Assembly: GCF_036370855.1 (NCBI RefSeq)
Contig: NC_088112.1
Coordinates: forward strand, 11,896,469 to 11,960,468
Source: Dromaius novaehollandiae
Taxonomy: Eukaryota > Chordata > Aves > Casuariiformes > Dromaiidae
Length of the DNA: 64,000 nucleotides
Direction: 5' to 3'
This document shows positions 1 through 11,112 of this stretch, one piece after another (position 1 is the stretch's first letter; the number at the start of each line of letters is the position of its first letter). The position numbers were made by a program, and so were the translations under genes. Below the pieces are notes generated by a model that worked only from the letters and a program-made list of their open reading frames with translations, did not search any database and was not told where the DNA came from.

Positions 1-1071
1 AGCCTTACCCTGGCGCTCGTCAGGCAGCAACCGGGAATTAAGTGTCTGTAACGCAAGCTCGCTGCTGCCATAGAAACACACATCTAGAAAGGACCTTTTA
101 CCTCTACCACCCCAACTCCCTGTTCCTCCAGGCACATTGTATAACCCCTTTTACTTAACCAGAACACTCCAAAAAACCTACTTGCAGCCCCATGTTAAAG
201 CAGACCAAGCCCCCGGGCCCAATCCTGATCCTGCAGGCAAATGTCTTGCGGGAGCCTGTCCCAGATGGGGCCGGGGAAGCCCTGTCACACGTGGGGCGAG
301 CAGCTGGCCCCGGAGCCTGGCCAAGGCTGTGCTCTCGCCAGGCTCTTGTGGCTCATACACATCTGTCCTGGACTGGAAAAGTCCCAACGATTTTACATAA
401 TTGTCACATCACCCTGGGGCCTGGCTGGGCCAAGCGCTTCCTCTGGCCCTGAAATATTGCTGGACACCCCCAGGAAGCTGCTGAGCTCTTGGCTTTAAAC
501 ATGCAGCTATTCCTCTCTGTCTACCTGGTTCATGTCCCGTGCATGTGGGCGACAGGGCGTGTGCTGCTCGCTCTGCCCTGCCGCAGCCCGGCCACTGGTC
601 ATGAGCAGCAGGGCTTGCCCCCGCCATCCATCCCCTCCAGCAGACCCAAGAAGCCTAGCAGAAAGGAAAAGCACCCCACGGAGAGCAACCTGTGCCTGGG
701 AACATGCCCCACAGTGCAGGGAGAGGAGAGCTGACCGCTCCAAGCGGAGGGAGAGCTCACAGCCTCTGCATCCCGCTTCTGCAGATCTTTCTACAAGGTC
801 CCATTGCTCTGGGGCAGGCTGGGGGCGAGCCCCTCGCACCTACGGACACGGGAAAAATGCCCAGCAGCCGGGTCCCCCCACCACCTCCCCTTCCAGCACG
901 TCCAGGCAGTCCTGACAGCCTCCCCGGGTGTCCCGGCTGCGGCCGCACGGACGGGGCGGGCAGCACGCTGCCAGGCCAGCACGGCCCGCCCGGGCACCCG
1001 GCGGCGCGCCCCGCGCAGCCCCGCCCCCGCGCCCCGCTGGGACCCCCGGCCGCGCCGCCCCCCGGGCTTAC
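1..1071 (-). other. Intron 1 (part) of the LONRF-like gene
   Basis: This stretch follows the splice donor of the RING exon on the minus strand and shows no exon I can support. Translation of the minus strand gives no TPR, second RING or LON-domain sequence, so the next exon of the gene should lie beyond the left edge. The right part (from about 860) belongs to the CpG island and the left part is ordinary unique sequence. Confidence 0.5.
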
Positions 1072-1402
1072 CCAGCTCGACGCCTTCGCGGGCCGCCCGC
1101 AGCCGCGCCCGGGCCGCCCGCCCCGGCGGCCGCTCGCCGCGCGCGCACTTGGCCAGGAGGCCGCAGAGCAGCACGTTGCGCCGCGCCGCCCCGACGCCCA
1201 GCAGCCGCAGCCGCTCCTGGCACAGGGGGCAGCGGGCGGGCAGGGCCGCCCCCAGGCACGGCTCGCAGAAGGAGTGCCCGCACGACACGGTGACGGGCTC
1301 GCAGAGCAGCAGGCGGCAGCAGGGGCACCGCAGCACGTCCGCGCCCCGGAGGCGGGCGGGCGGCCGCGGGGGGCTGCGGCCCCGGCGGGGGCAGCGGCGC
1401 AT
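1072..1402 (-). CDS. LONRF-family RING-finger protein, first coding exon (partial gene)
   Basis: This is the first coding exon of a gene read leftwards and cut by the window edge. It encodes about 110 residues. Residues 26-61 form a C3HC4 RING finger: C26-x2-C29, C41-x-H43, C46-x2-C49 and C58-x2-C61, so all eight zinc ligands are present. Next comes a hydrophobic stretch at about 74-90 (pattern RRNVLLCGLLAKCARGE), which resembles the linker joining the N-terminal RING to the TPR repeats in LONRF1/2/3. The ATG at 1402 has G at -3. The exon ends with a good donor (CTGG|GTAAG) after residue 110. RING proteins of this family are probable E3 ubiquitin ligases with RING, TPR, second RING and LON domains; only the first part is visible. 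Which LONRF paralogue this is, or whether it is a LONRF1-like gene lost in mammals, cannot be decided here. A TRIM-type RING gene is the main alternative. Confidence 0.68.
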
Positions 1403-1435
1403 CGCCCTCGGGCCGGCGCTGCCTGCGGCCCCGCG

Positions 1436-1500
1436 CGGCCCGGCTCAGCCCAGGGGCCCGGCTCAGCCCAGGGGCCCGGCTCAGCCCAGGGGCCCGGCGC
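1436..1500. repeat. 18-bp GC-rich tandem repeat, about 3 copies
   Basis: The unit 'ccggctcagcccaggggc' is repeated about three times without visible mismatch, 35-100 bases upstream of the RING-exon ATG. It therefore sits in the probable 5'UTR or core promoter of the LONRF-like gene. Confidence 0.85.
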
Positions 1501-3699
1501 GGGGCGCTCCGCGGGGGCGGCTCCGGCTCCGGCACCGCTCCCGCCCTGCCGGGGCTGGCGCCCGCCGCGGCCCCCCCTTACATAACCGGCGGCGGCGGCG
1601 GCGCCGGGGCCTCCATTGGCTGCCGCCGCCGCCCCGCCCCGGCCGCGTTTCGTAACGGGGAGCCGCCGCTGGTCCGCGGCCGCCGGTGCGGGGCTGGTGC
1701 CGGGGTCCTGGGGGGGGTTGGGATGCCCCGGAGCCGCGCGGGGTCCCGGGGGGTTCGGGATGCTCCGGAGCGGGGCTGGGGCACTTGGGAGCCAGCCCGC
1801 GGTGCCTGCGGGGTGTGGGGCGCTCGGGGGCAGAGCCGGGATGTTTCGGAGCCTGCCTGGGGTGCAGGGTGCTGGGGGTATGCGGGGCTCTGCAGCGCAG
1901 GGCTGGGGTGCGGGACACGAGGTGCTCCGGCGCATGGGGCGCCACGGGTGTTTGGGGACTCCAGAGCAAAGCCGGGGCACGGGGCACCAGCGGTGTTTGG
2001 GGCACTCCAGGTCAGCCGGAGCTAGTGAGGCTGCAGTGGCTCCTTTGCAGACCCCAGTGTGTGGGGGAAAGGACTGTCCCTCCAACCCAGCTGGGAAACT
2101 GAGGCATGGTGCCATGAAGAGCATTCCCCCACCCCACCCCGCCCCGGCGCTCTGTGTATGCAGAGCCGGACCAGCGTGGGGAAAATCCCCTTCACACTTG
2201 CAGAGCCCCAGCGTGGGCTCAGTGGCACGAGGGGGATGCATCCCTCCGCTGGCCAGCGGTAGCGCTGAGAGGCCAGCAGCTCTCACAGGGTCTGGGAGAA
2301 AGAGCTGAAAGCCGGTAACTCTCCAGCTCTGTAGATCAGACTTCATATAAGGGGGATCCACATACCCCAAAGGCTGTTTTGTGTCCCCGAAAGCAAACCC
2401 CCCCACACACGGTGGAAGGGATGCACGGGGTGGGAGATCACCAGTAAGGAGAGCTGGTGAAACCTGTGCCCCAGTAAGGAGGTGGCTCACGGAGATTTGG
2501 AGTATGGAGCAAGGCTTGTTTCAAAATCTGCTCTGATTTCATTAAACAGGTCACGAATAGTTTTAAAAGCTCAAAAAGTAAATACTTTGTGTGGCCTTTG
2601 GAGGATTCACAGTTTGCTCAGTATCTTTTTAAATCAGCTCTTCGGAGCGGTGAAAGCTCCAGCCCGGGTTAGCAGTGCAGCCCCAAGGACTTCCTCCCCC
2701 AGCTCTTGATCCCCTCATGGTGTCTGAGCACTGCTGGGTCTACAGTCACCGCTGGGAGTGTTGCAGGGCTATCCAGGACGCTGCCCTGCAGGGGACAGTC
2801 TCCAGGATCCCCATCTGCTTTGGGGCCAGATCAGTCTTTAGCCACCCTCCCAGAGGGGGCAGCCACATCTTTTACCCTGAGTGGTCCCATGGACATGTCT
2901 CAGATGTCCAAGGCTCATCCACACCGGACCCAGTCCTCTCGTGTCCTAGTTCTTGCCAGTGCTAGAACCAGGACAGCCAGGGAAACACAAAGCTCCAGGC
3001 TGAGAGAGGACGTGAACTGTGGGCCCCCAGACTTCTCAGCCCTCTGCTTTTCCATTTGAGCATCCAGGACCCTCCCCGGGGCCGCTAGTGCACGTGTAGT
3101 GGAGGTGCGATTGCCACCAGGGGGTTGTCCCCAGTGTGTTACCCCAGGTTCCCTCTCTGGCTGTGGTGGAAATGGGCTGTAGGACACCCAGAGGGTTCAA
3201 GAAGGACACATTTAAGGCCATAAAATGAGAGTGATTTTAGCTAACATGGCTGACTTTGCAGTGACATGTATGAAGAGTGCTCCATAACCTGGCTGTGTGG
3301 CTCAGCTTGGGAGCAACAACCCTCTGCCACAGGGAGTTAATGTTGGGTGAGGAGAGTAACGTCCTACGTCACCCCAGCCAGATCCTCAGGGAGATACTGG
3401 GCTGCTCCCTCGAGGACCTGCCTTTTTCTGTTCTTCACCTCCTGATTCCCTGAGCAAGCCTCCTTGCACGTGTCGGATCGCCAGCACCTCGTAAACAGCG
3501 AGGACATGCTGCTGCCTTTGTGTAATGCAGTTGGAAATCAATCAACCACGACACGCAAATCCATTGGAAACCAGACTTCATTACCGCCAGCGCAAGAACA
3601 ATTTGTTTTCTTCATTCCACAGAGAGTTGAGCTATTTCTGAACGCCAAAAGCTTTCACTTGTCGCTGATGTGTTTGTGCTGACTCAGTATATACTGGGG

Positions 3700-3724
3700 A
3701 AAAAAAAAAAAAAAAAAAAAAAAA
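3700..3724. repeat. A25 homopolymer tract
   Basis: A run of 25 adenines follows 'atactgggg'. No polyadenylation signal or recognisable retroposed body precedes it, so I call it a mononucleotide tract and not the tail of a processed pseudogene. Confidence 0.9.
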
Positions 3725-4824
3725 GCTTTAAATGCTTAATGCTGAGCATTTGGCTGGCCAGAGGAGGACTTTGTGTTTTGCATAATGCAGAACAGATCAC
3801 GTTGACTTTAGCTACTATTTGCAAAGCACAGTAGTTTTTTTTTTTCTCTTACTTAAAGGTGGGAAAGAGCCCAGGGTCAGTTTAGGGCGAGGGAATTTCA
3901 GGTATCATTACGATAGAAATGAGCTCCTCCTCCTGTGGCTCTCATCCACACGCTCTGGTTGTGTTTGGGCTCTTGTACAGCCTCGTTAGTGTGGTCCAGA
4001 TAGTTAACAGCGCAACATGTCATGGGAATCCGAGACTTCATGGCAGTGATTAATTTGATCCCTTTTAGTAAATATTTGCTGCCAATGTTGGTATTCATGT
4101 TTGACACATTTGAGATTAAGGAGTGACACAGAGGTGACAGCACCTACGTGTGGGCATTGCCTTCTCTGTGCAGACGTAAGCAACCTGAGTGCTTGTTAGG
4201 ATATCTTCAAAGGCACCACAAGCAGTTGCTAAACAGGAATATGCGCTGTGAATGTCATGCCCTCTTTTACAGGCAGACATCCCTGCTCCTCCCAAAAGCC
4301 TCCCTGTGCACCGATGAGGCAGTCTCCATTAGACCTGCAAGTCCTGTTGCACAGAGGGACGAACCACTTTCCCTGTTTCGAAAGACCAGAAGTAGAAACG
4401 CGTCAGCGTCCCTCCCGAAGAGGGAGCGTGGCAAAAGGGGCTGCAGCGTTGCCATCAGCAAGGGCCAGGCTGGGCTGACAGGGGCACACGTTTATATGGG
4501 CAAGTGCAGCCTGAACAGGATAAGGCCTTGGGTTTTTTTGTTGTTTGTTTTTTTGCTTGGGTGACCAGGCAAAAAGCCAGGACCAGATCCAGCCGCAACA
4601 CCTGCGCAGTCCTGCTCCTGCCCCCATGATTTGCAGCACCCTTTTGGCAGTGACATGGCTGGATCCAGGCTTGTCTGCAACCACTGTCTTTAAGACTTGG
4701 CCTAACCAGTTATTTTTACTCCTCAGTACATGCAAATAACTTGCAGGGAGCCATTTGCATCCTACCCCTCCCAGCACACCGACAAACACATCAGCCTCCT
4801 AGAATTTCTGCCTTCTTTGCACCA

Positions 4825-4890
4825 TAATATTTCTATATCTATATATATTTCTATATCATATTTCTCTATACAAATATATATATTTCAATG
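4825..4890. repeat. AT-rich low-complexity region (TATATTTC-like)
   Basis: Imperfect repeats of 'atatttctatatc' and related TA-rich words run for about 65 bases. Confidence 0.75.
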
Positions 4891-5147
4891 ACATATCAGT
4901 ATTATATTGTTGAAATAATATTCAGCCACTAGGTTTCTCCATTTGCCACATACAGTTCAAAGCCAGTCCTGGCAAACCGAGCAAAAGGAAGTGGAAGCAG
5001 CTGAGGTGGGAGGCTTTCTGTCTGTAGTCACAGCTTGTCTTTTATAATAAGCACCTTCTCCTGAGTCCTGAAACTCAGCTGGTTGAGAGCTCACAGAAGC
5101 CCTGACTCTCAGTAAGGAGGATCAGATGTAAAGAGGGTTAGGGAATT

Positions 5148-5197
5148 AAAGAAAACTTTAATATTTTCCTTTAAAGAAAACTTTAATATTTTCCTTT
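5148..5197. repeat. Perfect 25-bp tandem duplication
   Basis: Two adjacent, identical 25-bp copies (starting 'aaagaaaactttaatatttt') lie at 5148-5172 and 5173-5197. The identity points to a recent slippage or duplication event in otherwise unique DNA. Confidence 0.92.
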
Positions 5198-8100
5198 CTG
5201 AGTCATGCAGGCTTTGCTGGAGGCAACATCGCTCCTAGAGAAATGAGTTGACTGTCACGTGGATTGGCTGGACACAGAGCTAAGATGTAATGTTATCTCA
5301 TTGCTCATGTAACCATGCTTATGCCTGAAGTCCTGGAAACTGGAGAGATGAGCAGGGAGAGCCCAGATCCGTATCTGGCTCATTTTACTCTCTGGAGCCA
5401 AACATCTTGGCTAAGAGATTGGCAGAACATTGTCACTCAGTCTTGGGAGCAAGTCCCACATAAAATACTTGGAGATCTCCTTTTCCATGGGTGTTTGTGT
5501 ATGAGCCACACACTTCTGAGAAGGGAGCACAGCTAAAAGCAAGGTCAGACTTGCCCCCATTGTCAGTGGGGTAACACTAGCATGGGTGATGAGACTGTGG
5601 CCTGCTACAAGCTTGCCTTGGTGCTTCACATTTGCTTCATTGGTGTTTCAAGGGCAGATGAATATCTGCTTTCAGCAAGAGATCCCATGGAGGGAGGCAA
5701 AGTCAGCACTGCTCATTCAGCTCCATCTAACACTCTCCTTGCAAGAAGTGAGTAGGCTGCCTATGGCCAGTGGTGACATACTCAAGTAGTCAAACCCAAG
5801 AGGTGGAAGAGCCATAGGGCCCCACTCTCTCAGGACATGACTCCACTTCTACATTGCAGCAAGCTCCATCACTTCCAAGGGGTTTGGTGTCGGCGTAACA
5901 AGGTAACGTGGGGGCCGTGTCTTTGTGGGGATCACATCACCCAGTCCCTCTCCCAGATGGGCAGAGCTCATTGATTCTCTGAGACACTCCTGGGCCAGCC
6001 ACGGGAGGTTGCAAGCCTCTCACATCCCCTGGGAGACACCCTGGAAAAACCTCTTACCTTCCTCCTTGAGGGTTGTTCCTGGAAGCAAGTGTGATGTGGC
6101 TGTGCTCTTCATCCCTGCACTAAACACAGCTGCAACTATTTCAGCTGTTTCAGCACTGTTGCTCACATTTCTTTGCTCTGAGCGCCAGGTAGCCTCCAGC
6201 CCCGCGGGTGCACAGAGCACAGGCTGTACCAGCCCAGCCTTGCAGCTCCATCACATGCTGTTCCCAAGCAGGCAAGCCATGGCCTGAGTATTACCGAGAA
6301 ATGCAACAGTTGCTCCAGTGACACTGTGAGACCAGGGAGCATGTGGGACCAGGGCCTGTTCAGAAACTACCATATTGCATTGTGTTTGTAATCGGCCGTT
6401 ACTATGGGCCCAGACAAATCTTGGTGGCTTCACGAGCTACCGTATGGCCACATGCCTGAGCAAGCGTGGCTGGGGGTGACGCCGTCACTGCCGCGCGGGG
6501 ACTCACCAGGCTGCGCTGCCCCACTCCAACCCTTGCTCGGGGCTCCTTGCCCCAGCAGCGAGAGTGGGTGCTGCCTCTCTCAGCTCTCCCTTCTTTGCTT
6601 TTCCCGTTTCGCTCCCACTCCCTGTCAAGGCACCGCAGAGTAGACTGCGAACGAGGGCGAGCAGGGGACAAGGCAACTACGGATGACAGGGCCCTTGTCT
6701 GCAGTGGTATCTCTATCTTGCCCTCTGATCTACTCTCTAATCCTGCCCTGGCGGGTCTGGTCCGGTGCCCAGCTCATCCCACTCCTTCCCTGCCCGAGGG
6801 AGTCAAAGGAGGGCGCCGAGTGTTGGAGGAGCTGGACTCCTAATTCACAAGGTGCCGTCTGGGAGCGACTCTGCTGGGATCAGTGGGGTTGTCAGGGTGC
6901 CAGAGCACGGCGGTGCCCGGCGAGGGCTGCGAGGGGCTATGTCCGGGTGCCCATGCCAGGAATATGCCCTCCCCAGCAGCACAGAGCTGCCAGGGCCAGC
7001 ACGCTCCCCTGGCCGTGCTGCACGGCAGGGCGGCTCTTCGCCCCCCCTCTCTCTGCCGTTGTCTGCTTCTGCACAGATATTCTCCCAGAGGAGCTTTCAC
7101 GGGCATATCTTCCTCTTCCTCTAAGCTGGTCCTTCTTCCTTCAACTCCAGCATAGCTATCTCTGCCTCTGGCGTGATAATTCGATGTCCTTCTCACGCAA
7201 GGACAAGAGCTCTTGCAGGGCCTGCAGGAACCTGTTCCAGCCACCCAAGTCGCAGCTGAGACCTGAGGAAGGGGCAGAATGAGGCTCCTCAAAGACCTGA
7301 GCAGCAATGCGGGGGGCTTCGGCATGGCACCGAGCAGCCCCCCTTCCCGCTAAGCACAGGGACTAGGGTAGATTTGGGGCAAGAGGAGCATAACTCGTGG
7401 GCTGCCTGGCTGGCGGCAGCAGCGCAGCTATCCCACTCCAGGAGCGGACAAGTATTCGTGGAGGTGCCTTTTCCGCACGCTGTTTGCTGCCACCTCCCTG
7501 CACTTTGGACTGCAGGTGCGTCGCGGCGGGGCGAGTGATCCAGCTGGCGCCACCAGGCTGCTGAGCCAGCGGGGCCTCTCCTTCCCTGACGCCCGGCCGG
7601 GCAGCACCGCTCTCAAAGGAGTCCAGCTGTTGTTAGTCCGGGGAAGGTCTGTCACCCAGAAACCTGTCCCAGGCAAATCTCCTGGAGCAAACTGCAAGTT
7701 TGCCTTCACAGTCAGCCTGCCACCATTTCTTTGCGGATTTTATAAGTGTATTGTGGCTACATTTTGGGAGTAAAGACCCATCTGTGCTCTTCTGAAAGAG
7801 CAAATGCAGGAATGCTTGAAGAAAGGGCTTGGAGAGGAGAAAAGGGTGTTGTAAAAGAGCGCAGCATTTGCCTCTTCGGGATCATTGCTATGAAAATGAA
7901 TCCCGAGCAGTTCAGTGAGTAAAGCTCTGATATAACTTTTAGTTGCTAATTAACATAGCAAAAAGCAGAATTTCCAGATTTTTAGAATGAGAGAAAGTTG
8001 CAGAAGGACTAGGCATAGAGAAGAGACAGTCTGAGTGCTCTTCAGCAAACAAAAGGGGAAGCGGAGATTTGACCTCAGAAACACCATGTTCTGTTTTGGT

Positions 8101-10985
8101 TTTGCTCTTATTATTATTTAGCTCAAAAATAGAAGAGTTGGCTTATAGGAAACCTCTGCCTGGTGCTCTGTGGTGATTAGCAGGTCGTAAGCAGGGCTGC
8201 AGGAATCAGCTTTCCTGGGAAAGTCAGGATTTCTAACTGTTTCCATTTCTTAGTGGAATGAAAAAAATGCTTGAAATTTTCCATGAAGAAGGTCACTTGA
8301 GAACAAGGAAAGGTTTCATTTTGATCTCTACCTTAGAAAAGCTTGCAAATGTGTTTCCATAATAGGACAGTTTATGTCATAAAACACCAAGGTTTACTGA
8401 ATGCAGCCCCTCGGTGCAAGATGAATAATTTCATATCAAAATAAAGAGCCAACCTTTTCGTTCCGAAACCATCAGCATTTCTATAAAATAACTGCACTCA
8501 GGGGCATCTCTGCATGACATGGCATGGAAACCAGCTCCTCCTCCACCCCTCCGAGCCGAGCGCCATCCGGTGCCATCCAGGGTCCCAGTGGCTGCAGCGA
8601 CCCCGGGACGGCGGGAGCAGGGCCAGATGAGGCTGTTATATAAAGCGGAGTAAATGTGTGTAAACAAGACTTAAGTAACTCCAAGGCTGCCAGTTTCTCT
8701 TGCCGGCCTTTCCCTACTCCACCCCTCTGCAAGCCTTATGCAACGGGCTGCCGGCACGGCCCCGTCTGCACCTTCCCCACCGCAGCGCCGCAGAGCCCCA
8801 CGTTGGACCTTGCCGGTGCTTCAAGCAAATTTTACAGCTGAAAACCACGATAAAGGTCGCCCTCCCTCCGGCAGGCGCCGGGGAAGCTCCTGGCTGCCCC
8901 GCGCGCAGGCGACATGGCTCCCGGCCCCGTGGGAGGGCGCCCGTCCCCCTGCCAGCCCCATGGCAGAGCTGAGCATCCTCTGGAGCCCCAAAAGCCAAGG
9001 GTTTTGCCTGCCTTTTGCCTCCTCTGCTAGGTGTTTTTAAAGCCCTAACCCTGAGGCGGATGTGAAGCTCGTTTGCATCACCTGGCTGCAAGCCAGTGCT
9101 GACGGGCAGCGAGAGTCAGGGGCTCCGGCTGGTTCGAGACAGTCATTGCTCCTGCCTGCAGCTTTCGGAGGAAACCGCATCGCTTTGAACCGCGGCAGGC
9201 TGCGGACGCAACAGGGGTGAGGGCTGCACCCCGGATGGAGAGCAGGACGCGGGAAGGTGAATCCCTCCATTCCCAGGGCAAACATTCAGCTGTTAGCTGG
9301 TCCCCTTTTTGCTCTGGTGCCACAGGGATCTGGCTGCCCATTTGCTGTCTGCGCAGAGCTCAGCGCAGTGGCCTGAAGCAGGGACCGTGGGAGGCAGCAA
9401 ACAGCACGCCTGCCCTGGCTCCACGCTCGCCCGCGTGGGCTCGGAGGATGCCCGGGTGCTGGGACCAGGGTGGCGTGTGGCCACATGAGCCACACGCAGC
9501 GTCGCCCGCTCAGGGAGCTGGCGGCTGGCATGGGTCACAGGGGGCAGGTTTAGCCTGGCTCTCTTGCTCATCCCAGGGCGAGATATCCACCAAGGCTGCA
9601 CAGCAGGCTCTTGCCCTGGTGCGATGCAACACCTCTCCGTGCCAGCCGAGCATCTGCAGGCATGTGCGACCTCAGAAAACATGACCTGGCACAGCACCTG
9701 TAAAAAGTTTCCAACTTTTAACTTAAAAAGCAGAGGTAGGGCCTCCCCTTTCCATCCTGCAGGAGCCTGGCCCAAGGGCACTATAAAATGCTGCGGTCCT
9801 GGAAGGCGTTTGGAAGTAGGTTGTGCCTTGCGCAAGAGCCCTGCGTGCAGGCACCGACGGGGAAGCGGGGTGGCCGCCCGGCCGTATTTTGCATGAAGGC
9901 ATCCTTGCTCACCTGACTGCCGTTCCCCTGCTGCAGCCAAACTGGCATATCGAAACCCAGCTCAGCTTTGGGGCTTGCTTGTTTTTTCTGGCTTCGTGTT
10001 TTCCCTTTAATCTCTGCACCAGGATAATTAGGACAACGTTCCTGAGCATCTGTCCTGCTGTTTGCACAAGGACAGCATTTGTTCCATGGAAACAATATCT
10101 GAAGTCACATTCTGAGGTTTCAAGTAAAATCCTCCACGACACCGACTTTTAAACACAAGTTTGCCTGTAACGTGTTAACAGCAAAGCTCTGCCTTCCTGC
10201 TTTGCTCAGAAAAATACCCTTAAAAACACCCAGACTCCTTCTGAAAAACAAATCGAGGCAGCAACGTGGCGAGAACTCTTGCTTAAGTTTGTTTTGTGTT
10301 TTTTATTTACAGCAATAGTATCTGTGTTGTTTTAGCGCTGCCAGCATCAGTAATGGGTCAGGGTCCCGGCGCTGCCGTCCCCGCCTCTGCGGTCCTGGTT
10401 TGCTGCCGGGGGCCGGAGTGCGAAGGCAGCCAGAGCACAGGGCTGGGGGCCCCAGGCCACACAGGTTTGAGTGCCCGGAGGCATCGCTCGCTGCTTGTGG
10501 AGAGAAGCAGGTGCCGCTTTGCAGCCCCCTGCGATTCCCGTCCCAGTGACGAAGGGCAGCGCGTCCCGCACCCTGCACCCTGCCTTTCGCTTACCTCCGC
10601 CACCGCCTCGCCCTGCAGCCGGGGGGCCGAGGACGCTTTACATCACGGCCCTGCCCAGCGGTTATGAAACCCCGGGCCCTGCTGCCGCGCGGCTCCAGCC
10701 CCGGCAGATGGCGATGGCAGCTCATTTTTCCTATTTTTCCCGGCTCCAGCCCCCGGAGCAGCCCGGCCCCCGTGGAGCGCACCCGCGGGCAGCGGCGGAG
10801 GCAGCGAGCTCCCCCCAACTTCTTTTGCACTTTTGATAAATTTGAGGTCGTGGCCGGCTGCGGCAGCTGAGCACAGCCCGGGCGGCCATCCCGCGCAGTG
10901 GCTGCTCGCAGAGATGGACCCAGGGCCTGCCGCAGGGACGGGTAGCGCCAGGTATGCAGCTTCACTGAGGGAATAAACCACATCG

Positions 10986-11112
10986 CTCTTTGGCACCCAA
11001 AAACACCTTTATTTGGCTGAAAGTGGCCCAGGTCCCCCTACAACGTGCTGCCACCTGCACCCCACCTCCCCAGCGCACTCAGGCCGCGCAGCGTAGCTCC
11101 GGTGCGGAAAGG
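10986..11112 (-). other. 3'UTR and poly(A) signal of the small Lys/Glu-rich gene
   Basis: On the minus strand, AATAAA occurs about 100 bases after the TAG stop of the candidate gene (plus-strand 'ctttattt' near 11010). This gives a short, conventional 3' end and supports the gene model. The exact cleavage site cannot be read from the sequence. Confidence 0.5.

Larger units (their letters stand above)
860..1760. promoter_or_regulatory. CpG island and promoter of the LONRF-like gene
   Basis: The DNA is extremely GC- and CpG-rich across the RING exon and its upstream flank. Reading the minus strand, an inverted CCAAT box (ATTGG at 1615-1619 on the plus strand) and GC-box-like CCCCGCCCC sequence at about 1630-1640 lie some 210-240 bases upstream of the ATG. 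A GGC/CCG trinucleotide run (about 1588-1603) lies in the probable 5'UTR. This fits a TATA-less CpG-island promoter firing leftwards. Confidence 0.6.
1761..10985. other. Intergenic DNA between the LONRF-like gene and the small Lys/Glu-rich gene
   Basis: I see no coding exon with convincing family resemblance in this 9 kb. It contains GC-rich patches (about 6.4-7.7 kb and 10.3-10.9 kb), an A25 tract, an AT-rich low-complexity patch near 4.83 kb and a 25-bp tandem duplication at 5.15 kb. A moderately AT-rich block at about 8.4-8.5 kb could be regulatory. The open frames here are short, overlap on both strands and lack splice-consistent extensions. Confidence 0.45.

Noticed and set aside
692-2490. 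Very long open frames on both strands across the left CpG island (up to 577 codons)
   Set aside because: GC-rich DNA lacks stop codons. The translations are Pro/Ala/Arg/Gly mush, overlap each other, and only the RING frame shows ordered cysteines and a splice donor.
3640-3724. Processed pseudogene ending in the A25 tract
   Set aside because: No AATAAA occurs upstream within 40 bases and the preceding sequence resembles no known coding region.
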